Notes: generated by a model from the sequence alone, not told the origin. DNA of 22,401 bases from CAZMXI01 sp964570205 (GCA_964570205.1 CAZMXI010000075.1:1-22401), one strand, 5' to 3'. Positions 7,895-15,789 are shown, counted from the stretch's first letter. Numbers and translations are program-made.

Positions 7895-8533
7895 CTATTT
7901 CCGCCGCGCGGCCTTGGCCTTGTGGTGGGCCTTGGGCGTCACGTGGAACTGCGCCACGCTCCGGCCGACGCGGCGGTCGCGCTCGCCGGTCGGCGTAACA
8001 TGCTGGAATATCTCCAGGTCGAGCGTGATATTGAATTCGCCGCCGGCGGCGATCAGCGCATGCACATCCTCACGCGGGGAGATCTTGTAGATTGCCGGAC
8101 CCAGGCAGGGGCGGAGAAAGTCGTATTCCAGGTGCTTGCACACCACGGTGTAATCGGCGCCGCACACCCCGAAGACGTACATGCCGCCGGCGATCTCGGA
8201 ATTGCCCAGCAGCGCCCCGCCGGCCATTGCCCGGTACCAGTTCTTGTTGAAGCGGGTGAACGGCAGGATGGCCGAAAACGTCTTCGGATCGAGCTCGCGA
8301 ATTCGAATCCCGCTGAAGAAAGCGTATGGCAGCCAGATCAACGAACAGATTCGGTGCCAGAAGTTGTCGCGCACCGACAACCGGCTGATGAAAGCCTCGG
8401 CCCGGTCGAACCAGGTCTTGGGGCGATCGGGCGCGGCCACTCGGCGCGCGGCGGGTTCCGGCTGCGGGTCGACCTTGGCGTCGGCCGGAGGCTCCAGGCC
8501 CTCAACGGCCTGACTGGCGGGCAACGTGCTCAT
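7895..8533 (-). CDS. DUF4442-like hotdog-fold protein
   Basis: A 212-residue protein. After a Pro/Ala-rich, probably disordered N-terminus (about 1-45), the core begins with an aromatic helix (RDNFWHRICSLIWLPYAFF), then GIRIRELDPKTFSAILPF, RFNKNWYRAMAGGALLGNSE and YTVVCKHLEYDFLRPC, ending with ITLDLEIFQHV and a basic tail. The order (FN.N, then AGGAL..SE, then a strand, then K...F..P) fits the DUF4442/PaaI-related thioesterase-like hotdog family. Those proteins are thought to bind acyl thioesters, but many lack a tested activity. The start at 8533 (MSTLPASQ) is preferred; ATG 8551 is possible. It is the first gene of the minus-strand cluster 8533-3813. The family call comes from pattern recall and should be taken as likely rather than proven. 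Confidence 0.72.
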   Translation of the reverse strand: MSTLPASQAVEGLEPPADAKVDPQPEPAARRVAAPDRPKTWFDRAEAFISRLSVRDNFWHRICSLIWLPYAFFSGIRIRELDPKTFSAILPFTRFNKNWYRAMAGGALLGNSEIAGGMYVFGVCGADYTVVCKHLEYDFLRPCLGPAIYKISPREDVHALIAAGGEFNITLDLEIFQHVTPTGERDRRVGRSVAQFHVTPKAHHKAKAARRK

Positions 8534-8681
8534 GGCAACAACTCTGTTCATACGCCGGCACGACATTGGCCGGAAACACGATCCAATACCAAGTTTATAC
8601 CCCGATCGCAACGATCGGGCGAACGATGACAACAAACCTGTATACGTCCGGCAGTCCGGTTGGGTTGCCTTGGGCCCTGAA

Positions 8682-10037
8682 CTATCCCCCTTGGACCGCC
8701 GCGCGGCCGGCAGCGTCTGTCCTGCCCGGGGCCCCGGGCATAGACGCCGGCAACGGGGTGCCTTCGGCCTCGATCATTCGCTGCTGCCCGGTATATGGCG
8801 GCACCGGCAGGTCCCGACGAATCTCCGCCGCTTTGGCGTTGAAACCGTCCAACTTCCTTGCCAGATCGACCTGCTCTTCTTTCAGCCTGGTGTTCTCGCG
8901 TCGCAAATCGTAGTAGATACCGGGGTAACGAACGGTGTAAAACCGCCCCGTGCTGGGATCAATCCGCCTCGAGTCAGCCTGAATGCGGTCGATTTCCCGG
9001 TCATTTGAAGCAATCCGCCGGTCGATGTCGTCCATTCGGTCGCGAAGCTTGGCGTAATCATCTTCCAGGGCGTCGAGCCGCTCCTTCACCTTCTCCTGCG
9101 CCCGCTTGATCTCCGCGTCCTTGGTTCTGTCGATGTATGTTGCCCCCCAGCGGATCAAGCCCTGCCTGCCCATCTCTCGCTGAAAATCAGCGTCCTGTTC
9201 CGCGAATTTCTTCTCCACCCGCCTGGCGACGGCGCCGCTTCGCTGCGATGCCGGCAGGGCGTGAAGCGCTTCGGCGATGTTGTCCAGCACCTGCCGCATC
9301 GGCCGATCCACGGTCATCGCCTGTTCATACTCCATCAACGCCAGGACGTGCTGCCGCTGGCTCCACAGAATGACCGCAAGGTTGTTGCGCGTCGGCGCGT
9401 GGCCGGGCAACGCCTCCTTGAGCTGCTCATAGACCTTCTTGGCCTGTCCGGTTTCACCCTGCTTGAACAGAATCAGCCCGCGCAGATACAGCCCGGACAC
9501 GTTGGCGTCATCGACGGCCAGAAGCTCCCCGACGACTTCGTCGGCTTCCCGTGTCCGACCCTCCTTCAGCAGATCGCGCGCCCGCTCGATCATCGGCACG
9601 ACCTTGACCATCAGCTCGGCCTGCTCGGCGGTGGTCATCCACGATTTCCCCACCTTCACCATCTGCTTCTCCTGCCGCTGTTTCCATACGGCAAGCTCCT
9701 TGCGACCCAGTTCGGCGGCCGGCCCGCCCTTGTTCTGCTCGATGAAGCGCTCCACCCGCTCTATGATCCGGCCCAGGTCATCCATCGGCTCCAGCGACCG
9801 GCGCAGGACGGCCAGCTTGCTCTCGGCCAGCTCGGCCGGCGAGAGCGTGCTGACCTTCTGGATCAGCTTGATGTTCTCATCGTCGACGCGCGTGGTCTTT
9901 CCGGTATCATCCGTCACCAGCCAGCCGCCCGATGTTCGCTTGATGGCGCCCTCGACCTTGGTGCCGTCGTTCAAGTGAACAATATCCGCCCAGCAGATGC
10001 CCGTCATCAGCAGGACCAACAGGGAATAACAGCGCAT
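8682..10037 (-). CDS. Secreted TPR and coiled-coil protein
   Basis: A 451-residue exported protein of unknown role. MRCYSLLVLLMTGICWA is a cleavable signal peptide. It is followed by a short beta domain (DIVHLNDGTKVEGAIKRTSG, about 18-60) of a kind common at the N-terminus of planctomycete periplasmic proteins. A helical middle follows, with TPR-like repeats at about 160-250 (EADEVVGELLAVDDANVSGL, then AKKVYEQLKEALPGHAPTRN). A long charged coiled coil spans about 295-385 (KVKERLDALEDDYAKLRDRM), and the tail is Pro/Ala/Gly-rich. The ATG at 10037 is chosen because GAGGTGG lies 5 nt upstream; a GTG at 10046 is also in frame. A scaffold or protein-protein interaction role in the envelope is inferred from the architecture. 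The preceding gene on the same strand, clpS, is 138 bp away and probably separately transcribed. Confidence 0.8.
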   Translation of the reverse strand: MRCYSLLVLLMTGICWADIVHLNDGTKVEGAIKRTSGGWLVTDDTGKTTRVDDENIKLIQKVSTLSPAELAESKLAVLRRSLEPMDDLGRIIERVERFIEQNKGGPAAELGRKELAVWKQRQEKQMVKVGKSWMTTAEQAELMVKVVPMIERARDLLKEGRTREADEVVGELLAVDDANVSGLYLRGLILFKQGETGQAKKVYEQLKEALPGHAPTRNNLAVILWSQRQHVLALMEYEQAMTVDRPMRQVLDNIAEALHALPASQRSGAVARRVEKKFAEQDADFQREMGRQGLIRWGATYIDRTKDAEIKRAQEKVKERLDALEDDYAKLRDRMDDIDRRIASNDREIDRIQADSRRIDPSTGRFYTVRYPGIYYDLRRENTRLKEEQVDLARKLDGFNAKAAEIRRDLPVPPYTGQQRMIEAEGTPLPASMPGAPGRTDAAGRAAVQGG

Positions 10038-10085
10038 CGTGGCCACCTCGTCGTATTGTCGCCCGTGGCGCAGACCGTCTCAACC

Positions 10086-10091
10086 ATCATA
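10086..10091 (-). promoter_or_regulatory. Possible -10 element (TATGAT)
   Basis: Read on the minus strand, TATGAT lies 48 bp before the ATG of the TPR protein gene. A TTGCAA further upstream is 22 bp away, too far for a normal sigma-70 -35 box, so the call is tentative. Confidence 0.3.
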
Positions 10092-10175
10092 GACGTGCTC
10101 GGGCCGAGAACGTTTGCAATATGGCGAAAAATGCGCGTCCGGACGGGGCGATCCCGCCGCCACGGACCTTACGGC

Positions 10176-10547
10176 CTATCCCGCTTTGCCGACCGGTTCG
10201 ATACGAGCCGCCATCGACCCGGCGCAGCTTTCGATCCGGTGGTCGGGCCCGTACGAGTGAACCTGGTCGCGTTTCAGCTCCGCGTGTTCCTTGGTGGTCG
10301 TCAGGAGGATGACACGGCCCCGCGTGTCGAGTTCCTCGGCGGTGACATACGCCCGCGTCGTCGAGTATCCGAACAGCGCGACGAGCATCTCAATCACGTA
10401 GGCGTATGTGTGATCGTCGTCATCCAGCAGGACCACGTGATAAGGCGGCAGCTTACGCGGCTTGCGCGACGTGCTCAAACGCTGACGACGCGCTTGTTTC
10501 CGCACCGCCTGCGCTGGCGTCGATGACGTTGATGTGTTCTCCGACAT
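10176..10547 (-). CDS. clpS: ATP-dependent Clp protease adaptor ClpS
   Basis: Adaptor that delivers substrates with destabilising N-terminal residues to ClpA/ClpC-ClpP. 123 residues: a basic, flexible N-terminal tail (1-33), then the ClpS fold with PPYHVVLLDDDDHTYAYVIE (34-53), MLVALFG, AEELDTRGRVILLTTTKEHA and ELKRDQVHSYG, ending in MAARIEP. Aligned by eye to E. coli ClpS, the pocket triad Asn34-Asp35-Asp36 becomes Asp42-Asp43-Asp44, and His66 becomes Asp74, so two residues that contact the substrate alpha-amino group are changed to acids. I recall this acidic form as usual in planctomycete ClpS. The ATG at 10547 fits the family length; an in-frame ATG at 10604 would add 19 residues. It is transcribed divergently from the glucuronokinase operon. 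Confidence 0.9.
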   Translation of the reverse strand: MSENTSTSSTPAQAVRKQARRQRLSTSRKPRKLPPYHVVLLDDDDHTYAYVIEMLVALFGYSTTRAYVTAEELDTRGRVILLTTTKEHAELKRDQVHSYGPDHRIESCAGSMAARIEPVGKAG

Positions 10548-10671
10548 GCCTCCAACCCCGGTCTGAACGCCCGATAGCAGAACAGAAGAGCCGGCGGCAG
10601 TCAATGCAAATCTCTGGACTTTACACGCCCCGGCCGCCTGTCCGGCGAAATGGACGGGAATATGTGTAAGC

Positions 10672-10682
10672 TATGCCGCATA
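10672..10682. promoter_or_regulatory. Palindrome TATGC-C-GCATA in divergent spacer
   Basis: A perfect 5+1+5 inverted repeat, flanked on both sides by AAGC-type sequence, lies in the 243-bp spacer between clpS (minus) and the plus-strand operon. It could be an operator for either gene, but such short palindromes also occur by chance. Confidence 0.2.
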
Positions 10683-10790
10683 AGCGGATGCCATCCCGCG
10701 CTCTCCACAATGAGCGTGCTGCCTGACCTCTGGCGGGGTGGCTCCAACTTCCGTATTCTTGACCCTCGGGCAGCGCCGATACAGGGAAGT

Positions 10791-11027
10791 ATGCACATGG
10801 GATCGCAACCACCACCGCTTGAAGCGCAAATTGCCGAGGCGCTCGGAATCTGCGTCGGGTCCGAGATGGCCCGCTACCTGATGCGCTGCGCGCAGCGCCC
10901 TGACGGCGGGCTCGTCGCCCTGATCGGCGAGGATGCCCGGACCGGGGTGCCCAAACGGATCATGATCGACCCGGACACGCTGCGCCGGATGGCCAGGGTC
11001 GAGCCCAGCGGCGCTGCATCAGCCTGA
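10791..11027 (+). CDS. Small conserved-looking protein upstream of glucuronokinase homologue
   Basis: A 78-residue protein (76 if the second ATG at 10797 is used) that I do not recognise. It reads MHMGSQPPPLEAQIAEALGI, followed by CVGSEMARYLMRCAQRPDGG, then a compact C-terminal part with LVALIGEDARTGVPKRIMI and DPDTLRRMARVEP. The composition looks like a real folded protein, with one predicted helix, a short strand pair and a helix. GGGAAG lies just upstream as a weak ribosome site. The open frame extends back to 10650, but that part is a poor match to coding sequence. The stop is 9 bp before the kinase ATG, so the three plus-strand genes 10791-12916 are probably one operon. No DNA-binding or catalytic motif is evident. 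Confidence 0.62.
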   Translation: MHMGSQPPPLEAQIAEALGICVGSEMARYLMRCAQRPDGGLVALIGEDARTGVPKRIMIDPDTLRRMARVEPSGAASA

Positions 11028-11036
11028 AGAGCCGTT

Positions 11037-12035
11037 ATGATCATCACCGCACATGCACACGCCCGCGCCGGTCTGGTGGGCAATCCCTCCGACGGATACT
11101 TCGGCAAGACCATCTCCTTTCTCATCCGCAACTTCACCGCCACCGTCCAGCTCTGGGAGAGCCCCCATTTTGAGATCGTCCCCGGGTCCGGCGATTTCGG
11201 CCGGTTCGACAGCGTGTCGGCCTTTCTGCGCGACGTGCGCCTCCATGGGTATTACGGCGGCATGCGCCTGATCAAGGCCGCCCTCAAAAAGTTCCACGAC
11301 CACTGCCGCCAGCACGACATCCACCTGCCCGACCGCAGTTTCACCATCGCGTTCCAGAGCGACATTCCCCGCCTGGTGGGCCTGTCCGGCAGCAGCGCCA
11401 TCGTCACCGCCACCATGCGGACGCTCATGCAGTTCTACGGCGTCGACATTCCCAAGCCGTTCCTTCCCTCGCTCATCCTCTCGGTCGAGAAGGATGAACT
11501 GCAGATCAACGCCGGCCTCCAGGACCGCGTCATTCAGGTCTACGAGGGCATCGTTTACATGGATTTCGACAAGCAGCACCTGGAAGAGCACGGCCACGGC
11601 GTCTATGAGTCGTTGAGCCCGCCCAGACTCCCCCCGCTTTACGTCGCCTATGACCCCGAGCGGGCCGAAATCAGCGATGTCCCGCACCGCAACCTCCGCG
11701 CCCTGTTCAACCAGGGCGATCCGACCGTCTTGGCGGCCATGCAGAAGTTCCGCCAGATCACCGACATCGGTCGCAAGGCGATCATGGATGGCGACTGGGA
11801 CACTCTCGGCCAGGTGATTAACCAGAACTTCGACATCCGCCGCACGATCATGAACATCGCGCCGGAGAATCTGCGCATGGTCGAAGCCGCCCGCGCCACC
11901 GGCGCCAGCGCCAAGTTCGCCGGCAGCGGCGGCGCGATCATCGGGCTCTACCGCGATGGCCGGCATTATCAGCAGCTCTCTGACGCTCTGGCCGGCTTGC
12001 GATGCACTGTGCTCCGGCCGATGATCTTCGAATGA
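11037..12035 (+). CDS. GHMP kinase resembling plant glucuronokinase
   Basis: A 332-residue sugar kinase of the GHMP family. Family motifs are the N-terminal GLVGNPSDGYFGKTIS (12-27), the phosphate loop PRLVGLSGSSAIVTA (111-125) and the C-terminal AKFAGSGGAIIG (292-303). Beyond these it shares segments that I recall from Arabidopsis glucuronokinase: GYYGGMRL (71-78), AGLQDRVIQVYEGIVYMDF (159-177), GHGVY, and NFDIRR (264-269). Plant glucuronokinase makes glucuronate 1-phosphate from D-glucuronate and ATP. The next gene, overlapping by ATGA, is a GalU-type uridylyltransferase that could use that product. GAAGAG lies about 6 nt before the ATG. The GHMP call is sure; the substrate is inferred from motif recall and context, and galacturonate or a related sugar acid is possible. 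Confidence 0.85.
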   Translation: MIITAHAHARAGLVGNPSDGYFGKTISFLIRNFTATVQLWESPHFEIVPGSGDFGRFDSVSAFLRDVRLHGYYGGMRLIKAALKKFHDHCRQHDIHLPDRSFTIAFQSDIPRLVGLSGSSAIVTATMRTLMQFYGVDIPKPFLPSLILSVEKDELQINAGLQDRVIQVYEGIVYMDFDKQHLEEHGHGVYESLSPPRLPPLYVAYDPERAEISDVPHRNLRALFNQGDPTVLAAMQKFRQITDIGRKAIMDGDWDTLGQVINQNFDIRRTIMNIAPENLRMVEAARATGASAKFAGSGGAIIGLYRDGRHYQQLSDALAGLRCTVLRPMIFE

Positions 12036-12916
12036 CCATGCGGATATCCAAAGCAGTCATCCCCGCCGCCGGCTTTGGCACGCGAATGCTCCCTGCCGCC
12101 AAGGCCATCCCCAAGGAAATGCTGCCGATCCTTGACCGCCCGACGATCCAGTACGTCGTCGAGGAAGCCGCCGCCGCCGGCGTTGATAACCTGCTGCTGG
12201 TCACTTCGCGCGACAAACATGCGCTCGAAGACCACTTCGACCGCAACCCGGAGTTGGAACAGCGCCTGGCCGCTGGAAACAAGCAGGCGCTGCTGGCCTC
12301 GATTGCCGCTCTGATCGACCGGGTCCAGGTGCATTCCGTCCGGCAAACCGAACAACGCGGCCTTGGCCACGCCGTGCTCCAGGCCAGACGCCACGTGGGG
12401 AATGAGCCGTTTCTCTGCCTCCTCGGCGACACCGTGTTCAGCGGGTCTCCCTCCCCCTCGGAGCAGCTTGTCGCCGCTTGGCGAGAGCTGAAAACCGCCG
12501 TGATCGGACTTGAAGAAGTCTCCATCGACAAGGTCGGCCGCTACGGCATCGTCGGCGGCAGGCGCGTTGCCGATGGCGTGCTCGCACTCGACACACTGAT
12601 CGAAAAGCCCGCGCCGGCCGAGGCCCCCAGCCGCTGCGCCATCGCTGCGAGATACATCCTCACACCGGAAATCTTCGATTGCCTCGATCAGACATCCCCA
12701 GGTGCGGGCGGCGAGATTCAACTGACGGACGCGCTGAGCCTTCTGCTCCGCAGACAGCCCGTGCACGGCGTTGTGCTCAAGGCGCGACGCCACGACATCG
12801 GCAATCCGATCGACTGGCTCAAGACCAACATCCTTTTCGCGTCGCGCGATGAACAGGCGTGGAAGCAGATCGAGCCGCTCCTGCGGTCGCTGTTGTCATC
12901 ACGAACCCTGTCGTGA
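12032..12916 (+). CDS. galU: GalU-type UTP--sugar-1-phosphate uridylyltransferase
   Basis: A 294-residue nucleotidyltransferase making UDP-sugars from UTP and a sugar 1-phosphate, classically UDP-glucose. Motifs: PAAGFGTRMLPAAKAIPKEM (11-30, nucleotide binding with the activating lysine), LPILDRPTIQYVVEEA, RQTEQRGLGHAV, LLGDTVF (the metal-binding aspartate), GRYGIVGG, LIEKPAP and GGEIQLTDAL. These are the full GalU set. The ATG at 12032 overlaps the kinase TGA (ATGA), which fixes the start and implies translational coupling. A longer frame from 12002 lies inside the kinase gene. Because it is fused in transcription to a glucuronokinase-like gene, its substrate may be glucuronate 1-phosphate, alone or as well as glucose 1-phosphate; this is inference. 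A strong terminator follows at 12985. Confidence 0.92.
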   Translation: MTMRISKAVIPAAGFGTRMLPAAKAIPKEMLPILDRPTIQYVVEEAAAAGVDNLLLVTSRDKHALEDHFDRNPELEQRLAAGNKQALLASIAALIDRVQVHSVRQTEQRGLGHAVLQARRHVGNEPFLCLLGDTVFSGSPSPSEQLVAAWRELKTAVIGLEEVSIDKVGRYGIVGGRRVADGVLALDTLIEKPAPAEAPSRCAIAARYILTPEIFDCLDQTSPGAGGEIQLTDALSLLLRRQPVHGVVLKARRHDIGNPIDWLKTNILFASRDEQAWKQIEPLLRSLLSSRTLS

Positions 12917-12984
12917 ACCGCTCTTGCAGTTGCATCGTACAAGAAAGGTTGCTAGAGTCAGGGAGCACAATCAAGATTCTCAAG

Positions 12985-13025
12985 CGGACCGAAGGTGGTG
13001 GCTCCCCTTCGGTCCGACTTCTTTT
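12985..13025 (+). terminator. Rho-independent terminator after galU
   Basis: An 11-bp perfect stem (CGGACCGAAGG with CCTTCGGTCCG) encloses a 10-nt loop at 12985-13016 and is followed by ACTTCTTTT. It lies 68 bp after galU. On the minus strand there is no T-run after the hairpin, so it chiefly serves the plus-strand operon. Confidence 0.85.
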
Positions 13026-13040
13026 CCCGGGTCCACCAGA

Positions 13041-15317
13041 TCATTCCTCATCGTCCGCGTGATCTTTCCGCGTCATCAGCTTGTCGATGGACGTGGGGAT
13101 GTAGCCCAGCGGAAACAACACCGCCAGTCTGTTGCCCTCGTACGCCATGATGATCCGCCCAGAAGGATCACACCATATCCGCATGACATCCACCGAGTTC
13201 GGAATGCCTCGCGTAAAGACCGCCTCGACGGCGAATGGCTCCGGTGCGTCCGGCGTCGGTCGAATCCTCACCACCCGCCCCGGCTGATTGAACAGAAAGA
13301 GCAGCCCCTCGTTGCTTCGAACAAGCGTCGCTTTCGCCGACCCCCGCGCGTTGGCGGGCAGCGGCCATTCCATGGCCGATCCGTTCGCCCGAACGATCTT
13401 CAGGCTTTCATTGCCTCCGAAATACCACGTGCCATCGGGATCCCGCAGCAGCGGCCGCTCGCCATCCTCGATCCACACGTCCGCCGGCCGGGTGCTGGAA
13501 CTCGTCGTCGGCTGCATGCCCGCGGTTCGCCGCAGGGTCTCGATTCCCGGGAACGTCGGGACTGCCGGTGCTTCCTCTGGACGGGCGAAGATGCGGACAG
13601 TCTTCTCATCCAACGCCTGCCATCCCGTCTCGCCCAGCGCCCATGCCACGCGCTGCCTCGCCACGGCCCGGCCCTGCTCATCCCAGCCCACCGCACCATC
13701 CTCGTGATGCTGACGCCACACCGGGAGTCGCGGTGATGGATCCGGCAGCGACGGGTCGATGATTAACGTGCTGTCGCCCCGCGCTGTCTGGAATACGTAC
13801 CGCCGCTGCCGCGCCGCCCCGACAAACCGGTCATATCTTCGCTCGCTCCTGCGCAGCAGCGGCATGGGCAGCCCCGATCCGTGCAACATGCCCCCTCTCG
13901 CTTCGTCCACGATGATCCACTCCGCCTCGAAGCCGGGCGCAACCTGGCATGCTCCGGGCTTCAGGCCCTCGGTGACTTCCCAGGGCAGAAGTTCAATGCT
14001 CCGGCCCGGTCGTGCGGCCAGCCACGCCGGTTTTTCCAGCCTGGGCTCATCGCCGAAACCGGGCACCCGAACGCCTTGTTCGGCATGGAACACCGCGCCG
14101 CCTTGCGCCAACCTGCACACCAGCCGAAGCTCTCCGCCCAACAGCTCCATGTCCCCCAGCAACGGCGTGATCCGCGCTTTCAGCAGCTCCGCCAGCCGTG
14201 TTTGCGTTTCCGGTGGCTCATCCTTCATCATCCGCTCCGCAATCGGCCACATTCCCCGCCCGCACTGCTTAAGCTGGGCATACGCCTTGTCGCGAATGTC
14301 CGGATCGATGTCGCCCAGGTCGCTGATGAGACGCTCGATGCGCTGCTGATCGGCCTCGCCCATGGGCTCCAGCGCCACGATGCTCAGCCGGACCGACTGT
14401 CCTTGCGCCGCCAGTTGCAGAACGGAACCATCAGTCATCGGAACCAGGTGCAGCAGGCCCGACGGCCAGCCTTCCTCCGGTTTCAGTCGCCGCCACCCGC
14501 CCGCATCCCAGTAAACCGCGCCGCTGGATCCCGCGTTGTCGCCCTCCGGCGGAATCCACGCGATCGGTCCCCGCATGAACGCATACTGCACCGCCGCATG
14601 GTCGCTGTCTTCCGCCAGCGGCGGGCTTGCATCCTCTGTGATCTGCCGGCCGATGCTTAGCAGTGACAAACCTCGGCTGGTGGGTACGACGATTCGTCCA
14701 TTCCATGACGTGGCGGCCGCCCATTGGAAATCCTTGGTGCTCCCGATCGCCTGTCGCGAATTCGCTGTCACCAGATCAAATCCATCGCCGCTGGCGCTCG
14801 GGCAGACGAGGCTGGGCAACCATTGCCGATTCTCATTCGCGCTCCAGTGCACAAAGTGCACCTGTTCCCGCGTGAAGATCACGCCCTGCGCCGGGCGCTT
14901 GGCCAGCACGACCGTTGCCGGCTCGGCATCCGCCCTGGTGATCCACAGGTATCCTTGTGAATCCAGGTGGACCGGTTCATCAATCGCCAGGTGTCCGGCA
15001 TAGGCCAGCGGCATCGAGTCATCCAGCGGTTGCGTTGCCGGGTAGTTCGGGTATCGCCTGCGCACCAGATCGACCAGGTTCTTCGGGGACTCACCGGCCG
15101 ACGGCGCCGCGGGCTGCTGCTGCGGCTGCGTTGAGGCCGCCTCCTGTGATGGGACGGGCCTGATGCGCTCTTCGCCCAGCCACTTGTGAAGAGACAGCCC
15201 TCCGATCATCACCGCCGCGATTCCGCACGCCATCGCCACCGCCCAGCGCACCTTCACCTGCCCGGCCCCTCGCCGGGGCAAGCTGCGAAACCCACCCTGC
15301 CCTAAGTTCGCGGCCAT
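13041..15317 (-). CDS. Large membrane-anchored protein of unknown function
   Basis: A 758-residue protein with no name I can give. Residues 24-43 (WAVAMACGIAAVMIGGLSL and neighbours) form one transmembrane anchor after a basic cytoplasmic tail, so most of the chain is extracytoplasmic. A Pro/Gln/Ala linker (about 52-78) leads to beta-rich segments with recurring GYLW, GRIV, GLSLL and GRIIMAYEGN-type strands, which suggest propeller-like blades at about 100-320 and 560-740. A helical block at about 325-385 (RLISDLGDIDPDIRDKAYAQ, then LAELLKARITPLLG) resembles a HEAT-like insert. The ATG at 15317 is supported by GAGGGG 7 nt upstream. It lies 124 bp after ybaB on the same strand and may be read from its own promoter. 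A sensory or envelope scaffold role is only a guess. Confidence 0.72.
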   Translation of the reverse strand: MAANLGQGGFRSLPRRGAGQVKVRWAVAMACGIAAVMIGGLSLHKWLGEERIRPVPSQEAASTQPQQQPAAPSAGESPKNLVDLVRRRYPNYPATQPLDDSMPLAYAGHLAIDEPVHLDSQGYLWITRADAEPATVVLAKRPAQGVIFTREQVHFVHWSANENRQWLPSLVCPSASGDGFDLVTANSRQAIGSTKDFQWAAATSWNGRIVVPTSRGLSLLSIGRQITEDASPPLAEDSDHAAVQYAFMRGPIAWIPPEGDNAGSSGAVYWDAGGWRRLKPEEGWPSGLLHLVPMTDGSVLQLAAQGQSVRLSIVALEPMGEADQQRIERLISDLGDIDPDIRDKAYAQLKQCGRGMWPIAERMMKDEPPETQTRLAELLKARITPLLGDMELLGGELRLVCRLAQGGAVFHAEQGVRVPGFGDEPRLEKPAWLAARPGRSIELLPWEVTEGLKPGACQVAPGFEAEWIIVDEARGGMLHGSGLPMPLLRRSERRYDRFVGAARQRRYVFQTARGDSTLIIDPSLPDPSPRLPVWRQHHEDGAVGWDEQGRAVARQRVAWALGETGWQALDEKTVRIFARPEEAPAVPTFPGIETLRRTAGMQPTTSSSTRPADVWIEDGERPLLRDPDGTWYFGGNESLKIVRANGSAMEWPLPANARGSAKATLVRSNEGLLFLFNQPGRVVRIRPTPDAPEPFAVEAVFTRGIPNSVDVMRIWCDPSGRIIMAYEGNRLAVLFPLGYIPTSIDKLMTRKDHADDEE

Positions 15318-15441
15318 CGTGTCCCCTCAAACTGACGCCATGCTTGCCTGGACCCTCCGTGCCGCTCGCACGCTCCATCGAGATTCCATTCCATGCCCCC
15401 ACGCGGACCACCCGGCCACGCGCCGAACCGGCGTCTTGGCG

Positions 15442-15789
15442 TTACTGCGGCAGCATTCCCGGCGGCAGGCCCATGGCCCCGGCTCGCTTGGCCATCTCCT
15501 CCTTGAGCATCTCCGCCGCTCTGCCTTGCGCAGCGCGCACCGCGGATACGATCAGATCCTCCAGCATCTCCGTATCGCCGGCGTCGACCCGCGATGGATC
15601 TATCTTCAACGTCAGCAGCTCCAGCCGCCCGTTCACCGTCGCCTGCACCATCCCGCCGCCGGCGTCGGCGGTGATCTGCTGGCGCGCCATTTCCTCATGG
15701 AACTGACGCATCTGGTCTTGCACCTCTCGGGCCTTCTTCATCAGGTCGCCGATGTTTCCGAGGTTCTTCAGGGCGTCAAACATGCTCAT
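15442..15789 (-). CDS. ybaB: YbaB/EbfC nucleoid-associated protein
   Basis: A small dimeric DNA-binding protein, 115 residues, of the YbaB/EbfC family that associates with the nucleoid. It shows the typical MFDALKNLGNIGDLMKKARE start, the helix QDQMRQFHEEMARQ, the strand pair GGGMVQATVNGRLELLTLKI, and DPSRVDAGDTEMLEDLIVSA leading into the long C-terminal helix, ending LPPGMLPQ. The ATG at 15789 (MSMF) or that at 15783 (MF) may be used; both are within family length. It follows dnaX by 21 bp, the widespread dnaX-ybaB arrangement; recR, which often comes third, is absent here. Confidence 0.93.
   Translation of the reverse strand: MSMFDALKNLGNIGDLMKKAREVQDQMRQFHEEMARQQITADAGGGMVQATVNGRLELLTLKIDPSRVDAGDTEMLEDLIVSAVRAAQGRAAEMLKEEMAKRAGAMGLPPGMLPQ

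Noticed and set aside
9261..10526. 421-codon plus-strand open frame
   Set aside because: Antisense across the TPR gene, its spacer and clpS; biased His/Leu/Arg composition and no domain.
11019..11966. 315-codon minus-strand open frame
   Set aside because: Exact antisense of the glucuronokinase-like gene, which has conserved motifs throughout.
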